Assembly: GCA_900547615.1 (NCBI GenBank)
Contig: URHH01000054.1
Coordinates: 1-15,117, forward strand
From: an uncultured Blautia sp.
GTDB lineage: Bacteria > Bacillota > Clostridia > Lachnospirales > Lachnospiraceae
Direction of reading: 5' to 3'
DNA length: 15,117 nucleotides
Below are positions 1-5,136 of the stretch, piece by piece. Numbering within the stretch: position 1 is the stretch's first letter; each line of letters begins with the position of its first letter. Position numbers and translations under genes: made by a program. The notes below the pieces were generated by a model, which searched no databases, was not told the DNA's origin, and was given only the letters and a program-made list of their open reading frames with translations.

Positions 1-392
1 CTCCATGCTAATAATGGATTTTTTTCCTTGTTGGTAAAATACCGGTATGTCTGCAAAAGCCGGTCTCGAAGCTCGTTCCGCTTCGTTTTCTTCCGGCGTT
101 CCTCAATGTCTTTCAATTCCTTAGTTATTTCCGCTTGATTTTTCTGCAAATTATCAATGGCACGGGTAAACTCCTTCTGTCTCTCGATGCTTTGTTCGCG
201 CCATTTCGGGTACATCTTCACCTGTTCCAGAATACCTTTCATCTGCTCTTCCTTTTCCATTTCAATTCGGTATTTTTCCCGAAAATGTGCGGCAACAATT
301 TTATAGATTTTTGCCAAAAAAATAACTGCCGCAATCACAAGGACTACGGTAGCCACTTTTAAATCTCCAAATAATTTTAAAAACGCGTCCAA
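1..392 (-). CDS. Membrane-anchored coiled-coil protein at the tail/lysis border (3' end outside window)
   Basis: The gene starts at a TTG codon (390-392) preceded by an excellent site, GAGGAGGTAAAA, and stays open to the window edge, giving 130 complete codons with no stop. Residues about 11-29 form one hydrophobic membrane segment. They are followed by a long charged, heptad-rich helix (about 45-105) and a basic stretch ending in YRYFTNKEKNPLLAW. The layout of one N-terminal membrane helix plus a cytoplasmic coiled coil resembles small phage membrane proteins found beside holins (BhlA/UviB-like), but I cannot place it firmly in a named family. Being the first gene after the tail genes, it probably opens the lysis module. 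The start is chosen because no ATG in frame has a comparable ribosome binding site near the membrane segment. Function is inferred only from topology and position. Confidence 0.75.
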   Translation of the reverse strand, partial: MDAFLKLFGDLKVATVVLVIAAVIFLAKIYKIVAAHFREKYRIEMEKEEQMKGILEQVKMYPKWREQSIERQKEFTRAIDNLQKNQAEITKELKDIEERRKKTKRNELRDRLLQTYRYFTNKEKNPLLAW

Positions 393-410
393 TTTTACCT
401 CCTCTTAACT

Positions 411-468
411 GCATCGTATAAAATGCTCAGGGAGGTAAAAACCTCCCTGAATACTGCCATCCCGATGC
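411..468 (-). promoter_or_regulatory. Nested hairpin between the last tail-region gene and the membrane protein gene
   Basis: A perfect 10-bp inverted repeat (TCAGGGAGGT at 427-436 with ACCTCCCTGA at 441-450) closes on a four-base loop. An outer repeat (GCATCG at 411-416 with CGATGC at 463-468) encloses it. In the minus-strand transcript the stem is followed by GCATTTTATACG rather than a run of U, so it is a poor canonical terminator. It fills the 77-base gap between two genes. It could be a weak terminator, an RNA processing or stability element, or a translation control. One arm in the transcript reads ACCTCCC, which is complementary to a Shine-Dalgarno core. The structure is read directly; its role is inferred. 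Confidence 0.6.
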
Positions 469-469
469 T

Positions 470-652
470 TCATTCAGTTACGATGCAATCTCCGTAGCCA
501 TCTGCTTCCAGAATGGTTTCCACATCTTTTCTCCATTTTTCATAAAGCTTTGTGCGTACAAAGTATGCTCTGTACTTGTCCTGTCCTTTCTCTGTTGCTC
601 TGTCTGCCTGCTCCATAATCATTCTCGCAATAAATGTTGTCATACTGTTCAT
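470..652 (-). CDS. Small 60-residue protein, unknown function
   Basis: The ATG at 652 follows an AAAGGAG motif nine bases upstream, and a second ATG three codons later is a less well placed alternative. The protein is charged and mostly helical in appearance. It has a central YRAYF / LYEKW segment and ends in DGYGDCIVTE. There is no signal peptide or membrane segment. Small proteins in this position, between tail fibre genes and the holin module, are common in Firmicutes phages; XkdX occupies a similar place in PBSX. The sequence does not clearly match the XkdX pattern, so no function is assigned. It is separated from the upstream 58-residue gene by 35 bases and followed by the strong hairpin at 411-468. 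Confidence 0.7.
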   Translation of the reverse strand: MNSMTTFIARMIMEQADRATEKGQDKYRAYFVRTKLYEKWRKDVETILEADGYGDCIVTE

Positions 653-687
653 TCTCCTTTTCTCCTTTAATTTTTGTTTTTTATATG

Positions 688-864
688 TTACATACCCATA
701 AGGGATGGCAGTATCTCTGTCAATATGCTGTCTACTGTTGTGGACAGCTCCGCCGTAGCATCTTTGTTTTCAGTAGCGCTTTTGGCTGTCTCGCCTACCT
801 TTTTTCCGAACTCACGAAAATCCTCAACGGTTGGTTTCTTTACTTCTTTTGCTTCTTTGTTCAT
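688..864 (-). CDS. Small 58-residue charged protein, unknown function
   Basis: A short gene with ATG at 862-864 and TAA at 688-690. Its start overlaps the stop of the preceding gene in an ATGA arrangement, and GGAGGT lies five bases upstream of the ATG. That combination is typical of translational coupling and is the main support for it being real. The protein begins MNKEAKEVKKPTVEDF, is lysine- and glutamate-rich in its first half, and ends in a more hydrophobic ILTEILPSLMGM segment. No family is recognised. It sits between a coiled-coil protein that ends a fibre cassette and the 60-residue protein. Confidence 0.65.
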   Translation of the reverse strand: MNKEAKEVKKPTVEDFREFGKKVGETAKSATENKDATAELSTTVDSILTEILPSLMGM

Positions 865-1121
865 ACTGTACCTCCAATCTGCGCTCCTTCAATGAGCGCT
901 GCGTTCTGTGCTTCTAGTGTACTAACTCTTTCTTCCATAAGTTCCATTTCTGACTTTGGAATATCCTCAAAAACCGGCTTGTGCGGCTCAGAAGAAACGT
1001 CAATGGATTTCAGAAGTTTGCCTTCCGGAATTTCCACATTTAAAAAAGGGATTCCCTGTGGTTCTGGGAAGCCCTCTCCTGCTAAATAGATGTAGCCTGT
1101 GTTGTCGTAAATTACCTGCAT
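861..1121 (-). CDS. Small fibre-cassette protein with C-terminal coiled coil
   Basis: The ATG at 1121 is chosen because AGGAGG lies eight bases upstream; in-frame codons further up have no ribosome binding site and would overlap the preceding gene. The product is 86 residues. Its N-terminal half (IYDNTGYIYLAG, PQGIPFLNVEIPEG, YLKS-like) looks like a small beta domain. Residues about 55-80 are heptad-rich (ELMEERVSTLEAQNAALIEG). The tail QNAALIEGAQ resembles QNAMISGAQ at the end of the protein at 2586-2876, and both share the plan of short beta domain, proline-containing linker and coiled coil. Such proteins follow fibre genes in Firmicutes phages, and a role in fibre assembly or attachment is an inference. 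It overlaps the next gene by four bases. Confidence 0.75.
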   Translation of the reverse strand: MQVIYDNTGYIYLAGEGFPEPQGIPFLNVEIPEGKLLKSIDVSSEPHKPVFEDIPKSEMELMEERVSTLEAQNAALIEGAQIGGTV

Positions 1122-1137
1122 TTTAAATACCTCCTGT

Positions 1138-1674
1138 TTATTTGTAAAAAATTGTAATACTGCGAGTATCATCAGACTGAAAAAATGATACATAATTTTT
1201 ATTATCAGATTTTGAATGTCTAATAATAATTGGATTTGTAGACGACTCCTTAATATTTATTCCATATAAATTTTGAGGAAAATTAGTAGCAAATGGTAAA
1301 ATTAAAATATCACTTTGAAACTCAATCCCAATAATTTTACCTGTGAAGGTAAATGCTTTATTAATTGTTATATTGGAATGCCCCTCATAGACGTCACCTA
1401 TAGCAAGTCCTTGTCCATAATCCGTAACTCTAATATAATAATCTTTTTCCGTAATTGTCGGAACAGAAACCATCTGATTTTTATTTACAGTAACACTTTT
1501 TAAATCAGAACCATAAATAGCTCTCAAATTTTCTAAAGAAAGTTTGTTCAGCGTTCCGGTCTGTTTTCCTTTTTTATTGTAAAAAATTTTCCCTTTTATA
1601 ACATCATCTGGCATTGCCGTTGCGTCCTCTTGAGAAGATGTTTTTATGATTACTTTCGAGTTTAAAACGCCCAA
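1138..1674 (-). CDS. Putative receptor-binding/tail fibre protein, paralogue B
   Basis: I choose the TTG at 1674 rather than the GTG at 1683. The motif TAGGGGGTG then sits six bases upstream, and the protein aligns from its first residue with the neighbour at 1687-2241 (MG, then 14 residues, then DATA in both). The product is 178 residues. Residues about 17-44 (DATAMPDDVIKGKIFYNKKG) carry a motif common in Firmicutes phage tail proteins, DATA..DI..GK..Y..G. The remainder is beta-rich, with no catalytic motif, membrane segment or signal. Shared blocks with the neighbour run to the C terminus (GKIIGIEF against GKIVALEW). Coding DNA is very AT-rich: 27 G+C in the 120 bases 1201-1320. It is likely an exposed fibre tip or decoration protein, which is inference. 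Confidence 0.75.
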   Translation of the reverse strand: MGVLNSKVIIKTSSQEDATAMPDDVIKGKIFYNKKGKQTGTLNKLSLENLRAIYGSDLKSVTVNKNQMVSVPTITEKDYYIRVTDYGQGLAIGDVYEGHSNITINKAFTFTGKIIGIEFQSDILILPFATNFPQNLYGINIKESSTNPIIIRHSKSDNKNYVSFFQSDDTRSITIFYK

Positions 1675-1686
1675 AATTTGCACCCC

Positions 1687-2241
1687 CTAAACATAATATA
1701 CTGTTACTGTATCAGTCGAATCTGTTTTGAACTCTGCGAAAAACTTTCTCACACGACTTATTTCCGTAGAACTTGTTGCGCTGGTATACTGAAAAATTGA
1801 AAATTTAGGGAACGAAAATTCTGTTGTATCTGTTTCTCCATCACTACTCCATGAGTATAAGTTAGAGGGGATCAAAATCATTTTTCCATTCCATTCTAAA
1901 GCCACTATTTTTCCATTAATTTTAGGCGTTGCTCTTTGGTAAACCTGTGTATAAAGGTATCCATAAGAATTGAAATTCGTCACTTCCATATTTTCATTAA
2001 AAACAATGTCATAATGCACGTCCCCATATTCTGTCCCTACCCCATTGTTTTTGTTAAAAACATGAGTTTTCACATTACCATAAATTACCTTTAATAAATT
2101 GAGTGTAATTCCTTCAAGGTTTCCAATTTGCCTTCCGCTGTTATTGTAAAAAACCTTTCCTTTCTTTACATCTTCGGGAATGGCTGTAGCGTCTGTGTGT
2201 GGCGGGTCTACATATTTTATTTTAGGTTTATCTAATCCCAT
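1687..2241 (-). CDS. Putative receptor-binding/tail fibre protein, paralogue A
   Basis: The start is placed at the ATG at 2241, where TTAGGCGGTG, overlapping the previous stop, serves as ribosome binding site. The earlier ATG at 2277 would overlap the previous gene and lengthen the protein by 12 residues not shared with its paralogue. The product is 184 residues. Residues about 17-44 contain DATAIPEDVKKGKVFYNNSG, matching the motif of the next gene, and a later block GKIVALEWNGKMILIPSNLY also has a counterpart there. The body is rich in Tyr, Phe, Ser and Thr and predicted to be beta, ending in TVTVYYV. Tandem duplication followed by divergence is the simplest explanation. A host-surface-binding role is inferred from position among the fibre genes. 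Confidence 0.75.
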   Translation of the reverse strand: MGLDKPKIKYVDPPHTDATAIPEDVKKGKVFYNNSGRQIGNLEGITLNLLKVIYGNVKTHVFNKNNGVGTEYGDVHYDIVFNENMEVTNFNSYGYLYTQVYQRATPKINGKIVALEWNGKMILIPSNLYSWSSDGETDTTEFSFPKFSIFQYTSATSSTEISRVRKFFAEFKTDSTDTVTVYYV

Positions 2242-2251
2242 ACTGCACCGC

Positions 2252-2512
2252 CTAACCCAGAAGGATATATCTGGCATTTACCTTTGTTCCGGCAAAGCCT
2301 ATTTTGCTGCCTGGAAACTCTACATCATTTAAGGATTCGCCTGGCTTTATAGCAAAACTTCCAGCCTGTATGCCGCTTCTGTCGTAAAAAGTAACCGTAA
2401 GGTCATTTTTTTCGTCATCATTGGTAATTACATCTATTTCCCGGAAGTAATAAGATATTTCTTGAGGCGCTGTAATCGTTCCACTCTTAATTTTCTGGAT
2501 AACTACCGGCAT
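2252..2512 (-). CDS. Small beta-rich protein at the head of the AT-rich cassette, unknown function
   Basis: The ATG at 2512 is preceded by AAGAGGTGCT. The 86-residue product contains alternating hydrophobic strands and the segments YYFREIDVITND, LTVTFYDRSG and FAIKPGESLNDVEFPG, suggesting a small beta-sandwich. There is no membrane segment. It is ten bases upstream of paralogue A, so the three genes form a compact unit. No named family is recognised. It may be an attachment or linker domain for the two following proteins, as separate small subunits are common at fibre bases, but this is speculative. Confidence 0.65.
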   Translation of the reverse strand: MPVVIQKIKSGTITAPQEISYYFREIDVITNDDEKNDLTVTFYDRSGIQAGSFAIKPGESLNDVEFPGSKIGFAGTKVNARYILLG

Positions 2513-2541
2513 AGCACCTCTTTTCCTTAAAGTAGACTATT

Positions 2542-2571
2542 TTAGTCTGGGGGGGGGGTAAACATAAACAT
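2542..2571 (-). promoter_or_regulatory. Possible leader mini-ORF containing a run of ten C
   Basis: A 9-codon open frame starts at the ATG at 2571, preceded by AAAGGAG with an ideal six-base spacer, and stops at TAA (2542-2544). It encodes MFMFTPPPD. The proline codons are formed by a perfect C10 tract (2549-2558 in minus orientation), abutted by a 6-bp hairpin (AGACTA / TAGTCT, 2534-2548). With 9 or 12 C the frame would instead run on through the start of the 2252-2512 gene and stop at about 2487. With 11 C it would stop at TAG after three extra residues. It may be a translational leader, a slippery contingency tract or a degraded gene start. Confidence 0.4.
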
Positions 2572-2585
2572 ATATTTCTCCTTTC

Positions 2586-2876
2586 TCAGGCGTCAGCCTG
2601 ACTTGATTCGTTTTTTACAGCTTCCTGAGCACCAGAAATCATAGCGTTTTGTCCGTTTTCGATTTCTGTTACACGGGCTTTCAATTTTTCAATTTCCGAC
2701 GGCTGTGGTTCGGGTGGCGGCACTGGGGTGTAACTCTCCCACTTGCCGCCTACGTATTTTTTATTGGTAAGGTCAAAATCCTCCGGAATGGGAATCATAT
2801 CCGGAAGCTCAACCTTGTCAGTAAGGTGGCTGTCCGAAATGACATAGCCGGAATCTGTGATTTGTGCATATCTCAT
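2586..2876 (-). CDS. Small fibre-associated protein with C-terminal coiled coil
   Basis: The ATG at 2876 follows AAGGAGGGCAAGGT. The product is 96 residues. The first 50 residues (MRYAQITDSGYVISDS, then LTNKKYVGGKWES) match the plan of small proteins found after fibre genes in Firmicutes phages: a start like YAQID and a later K.Y..G.W segment. A proline-rich linker (PVPPPEPQP, about 52-60) leads to a heptad-rich helix (EIEKLKARVTEIENGQNAM) and the ending GAQEAVKNESSQADA. A fibre chaperone or an attachment subunit is likely, but the family's function is not known to me. Its plan is repeated by the protein at 861-1121. Confidence 0.75.
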   Translation of the reverse strand: MRYAQITDSGYVISDSHLTDKVELPDMIPIPEDFDLTNKKYVGGKWESYTPVPPPEPQPSEIEKLKARVTEIENGQNAMISGAQEAVKNESSQADA

Positions 2877-2888
2877 ACCTTGCCCTCC

Positions 2889-3359
2889 TTAATAGTACTC
2901 GATAAGTTGCCAGCCAAAAGTTGCAGTTGACGGAACAATGTCCCCTACTTTAAGCGACGAATCATCAAAAACAAAATATTCTTCGTCGTACATACCTGAT
3001 ATAATATCGTTTACAGTTGTTCTTAGTGTCAGCGTGTTTGTTGTGATATTTGCAACACAAATTCGTATTGATTTTACTTCCGAAGAAACATCTCCGGTTA
3101 TTCCTTTATCGAAAGCCCAACCATCAATTAACACAACACACTTTGCCGGATTTACTTCGTCGATTTTAATATCCAATGTATTAATCTGTTCAATATTGTT
3201 AGAATGGACGTGCGTGACTTTCCCCGTAAACCTCGCCGTCCCTCTCTGCACACTCTTGACCGCACCCGTCCCACCAGATAAGGCTGTTAAAATCTGCTTG
3301 GTATCGCCTAAGACTTTATCAATTTTCTGGACTATCAAGTCCCTGTTCCATACTGCCAT
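2889..3359 (-). CDS. Phage structural/tail fibre protein, beta-rich
   Basis: The ATG at 3359 follows GGGAGGAG five bases upstream, and the start lies two bases after the preceding stop. The product is 156 residues. Residues 1-28 form a short amphipathic helix (LIVQKIDKVLGDTKQILTAL), followed by a glycine hinge and VKSVQRGTARF (34-44), a motif that recurs in small Firmicutes phage tail proteins. Then come THVHS (49-53, an HxH) and a beta-rich body containing DEVNPAKCVVLIDG (67-80). No catalytic residues or membrane segments are apparent. A trimeric fibre tip or decoration protein is plausible from the helix-hinge-beta plan and position; this is inference. Confidence 0.75.
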   Translation of the reverse strand: MAVWNRDLIVQKIDKVLGDTKQILTALSGGTGAVKSVQRGTARFTGKVTHVHSNNIEQINTLDIKIDEVNPAKCVVLIDGWAFDKGITGDVSSEVKSIRICVANITTNTLTLRTTVNDIISGMYDEEYFVFDDSSLKVGDIVPSTATFGWQLIEYY

Positions 3360-3361
3360 CT

Positions 3362-4063
3362 CTACTCCTCCCTCACTATTAGTGTAATCGGTATATCTAT
3401 CCCTGGCTTATCCCCCAGCGCCTCCAAAATGAGTTGTTTTGCCTTGTTATCTCCAGAAGCCACACCTGCCTCAGCCCACGCTGTTTTTTGCTGCGTGGTC
3501 GCCTCGTAGGGGACAAATACCTCTACATACTCTGTCTCCGCTCCGGTAAGAGCATCCACTGTGATTGTGGCTGTGTACGGAGCGGATGAGGCTGTCCAGG
3601 CTGTGTGTGGGATAGTGACATTGAGGGTTTTGGGCTTTCTGGCGTACTCGGAAAAATCCAGATTCGGGACTTCTGCCTTTACAGAGGTGTTTACCCACGG
3701 TCCCCAGACCTTGTTGTGCATAATGCGCTCATACTTATCACAGTTCTCTCCATCTACGTTCCCGTCCACAGCATACTGATAAAGAATCTGTCGGACAAAA
3801 TCCCCCTGAGAAACCACAAAACCATAAAAACTTGCGCTCTCAACCGGAGCATTCGCAGCATTCGCAGCGGCATACCAACCATTTTTTACTGCCTGATTCC
3901 AGTCTGTGATATTGGATGTAGAGGGAGATTTAATGGCTTCCTTCTCCTGCTGTGTTACAAACTGGTGTGATTCGTCTGTTTCCACATTCGCAGCCAGCGC
4001 TCCAATATCCAGAGTGACCTCAGAACCGTCCTCCTGCTTATGTTTAATCTGTCTTGTTACCAT
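3362..4063 (-). CDS. Tail fibre protein with pyocin-knob-like domain
   Basis: The ATG at 4063 is chosen because AAAGGAG lies nine bases upstream. The in-frame ATG at 4081 has no binding site and contains this one downstream. The product is 233 residues. Residues about 60-125 match the knob domain of phage and pyocin fibres: NGWYAA near the start, GFVVSQGDFVRQILYQYA in the middle, then YERIMHNKVWGPW closing with the W..W ending. Residues 27-45 (TDESHQFVTQQEKEAI) resemble a segment near the end of the protein at 4130-5110. The C-terminal domain (about 140-233) is a beta domain with IPHTAWTASSAPYTATITVD and a charged end. It probably contacts the cell surface or connects fibre segments. Confidence 0.8.
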   Translation of the reverse strand: MVTRQIKHKQEDGSEVTLDIGALAANVETDESHQFVTQQEKEAIKSPSTSNITDWNQAVKNGWYAAANAANAPVESASFYGFVVSQGDFVRQILYQYAVDGNVDGENCDKYERIMHNKVWGPWVNTSVKAEVPNLDFSEYARKPKTLNVTIPHTAWTASSAPYTATITVDALTGAETEYVEVFVPYEATTQQKTAWAEAGVASGDNKAKQLILEALGDKPGIDIPITLIVREE

Positions 4064-4079
4064 TTTTCGCTCTCCTTTC

Positions 4080-4112
4080 AAAACCCTCCGAAGACAGATT
4101 TCCTCCGGAGGG
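4080..4112 (-). terminator. Terminator-like hairpin between two tail fibre genes
   Basis: In the minus-strand transcript the arms 4112-4106 (CCCTCCG) and 4090-4084 (CGGAGGG) pair perfectly. The stem can be extended to 11 pairs by four more pairs, two of them G-U, around a seven-base loop. It is followed by TTTTG, a shorter U run than a full terminator. It occupies most of the 66-base gap between the fibre gene ending at 4130 and the one starting at 4063. Since genes downstream are probably still needed, partial termination or 3'-end protection of the upstream message is more likely than a full stop. Confidence 0.5.
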
Positions 4113-4129
4113 CATCATTTTAAGAGATA

Positions 4130-5110
4130 TTATTTTGTCAGGAAGCAAAAAGCGCCAACCGGAGCCTCTTTCGGGAGTTCTGCTCCGAAATAGATGTCCG
4201 CTTTTGCATTCCAGGCTTTCTTTTCCTCGTCTGTTGCAAAACGATGTGTTGCATCTTCTGTGATCATTGTAGCTGGATGGTTCTCCGGGTGCTCGTATTT
4301 GGAAAAATCCGCATTAGCCGGAACGTTTGCCTCGACTGTATGACCGCCTACCGTATCCGCATTACCGCCATTAGCCGGCAGAGCTGTTGGCTTGTTTTTA
4401 ATAAAAGCATCAGATTCGGAATCACTTTCATTCCAGTCTGCCTGTACGTTCTTCTGAGCATTGGCTGGTGCATGTGCTGACTGGCTGTGGTCATAAGCTA
4501 CCTTACCTTTGTCGCCAGCAAAAGCTGTAGAAGATGTCTCGCCCAAAGTGAGTGAGGCGGAAATCTCCGCATACTGTGTTCCGGACCAGCGATATGTTTT
4601 TCTGGAAGTTGTATCAACATAGATCTTTCCAGATTCTGCCTTATACGGTGTTCCTTTTTCATTATTAAAAACGGTATTACTTACATATGTACCTTCCAGT
4701 ACATCATCAACATAAGATGGTAACTGCGCCGCCGGAACCTTACCGGATTCATCCAGGGATGCTGCTCCCACATCTGCTGCCGTCAGAGATCCCCACTCAG
4801 CTGCTCCGTCTGCCTTATTCTTTAATACCTGACCTTTTGTTCCGCCTGCAGGGATATGTTTATGCCCAGGGCCATCCGGATGAACATATCCAGAACCTTT
4901 GGAGAGTTCGTCCCAACCGGTTCCATTCCATACATAGGTGGTTTTAGTCTCTTTTACAAAAACATTAAGACCTTCTGTGACCGCATGTAACGTCACAAGT
5001 TCATCACGTTCCTGAATCGTATCCACCTGACCTCTGGCATCCAGAAGTGCCTCCGCCTGTAACTTAAACCCAGAGGCTACGGTAATTCCTTTTTTATTCT
5101 CAAAACTCAT
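4130..5110 (-). CDS. Modular tail fibre protein with HxH motif
   Basis: The ATG at 5110 follows AAGAGAGGGCAAAGAT. The product is 326 residues and wholly made of phage-fibre modules. Residues 50-69 (FVKETKTTYVWNGTGWDEL) and 164-184 (YVDTTSRKTYRWSGTQYAEI) are two copies of one beta motif. GHKH (82-85) lies within a glycine- and histidine-rich turn, and HxH motifs in trimeric fibres can bind a metal ion, as in T4 gp37. KVPAAQLPSYVDDV (124-137) is a widespread tail motif. HPENHPATMITEDATHRF (274-291) leads to TDEEKKAWNAKAD. The protein ends abruptly in FCFLTK. It should be part of the host-recognition apparatus; chain order in the fibre is inferred from gene order. Confidence 0.85.
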   Translation of the reverse strand: MSFENKKGITVASGFKLQAEALLDARGQVDTIQERDELVTLHAVTEGLNVFVKETKTTYVWNGTGWDELSKGSGYVHPDGPGHKHIPAGGTKGQVLKNKADGAAEWGSLTAADVGAASLDESGKVPAAQLPSYVDDVLEGTYVSNTVFNNEKGTPYKAESGKIYVDTTSRKTYRWSGTQYAEISASLTLGETSSTAFAGDKGKVAYDHSQSAHAPANAQKNVQADWNESDSESDAFIKNKPTALPANGGNADTVGGHTVEANVPANADFSKYEHPENHPATMITEDATHRFATDEEKKAWNAKADIYFGAELPKEAPVGAFCFLTK

Positions 5111-5136
5111 ATCTTTGCCCTCTCTTTCCTTTTATC

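Noticed and set aside
695..723. TTGACA with a TATGGG 17 bases later on the minus strand, a possible internal promoter
   Set aside because: The -35 is perfect, but the -10 matches only three positions and both lie inside the 58-residue gene; chance occurrence is the simpler reading.
634..1089. Plus-strand open frame rich in Phe, Cys and Ser
   Set aside because: It lies opposite several well-supported minus-strand genes with ribosome sites and gene overlaps, and shows no domain or start signal.
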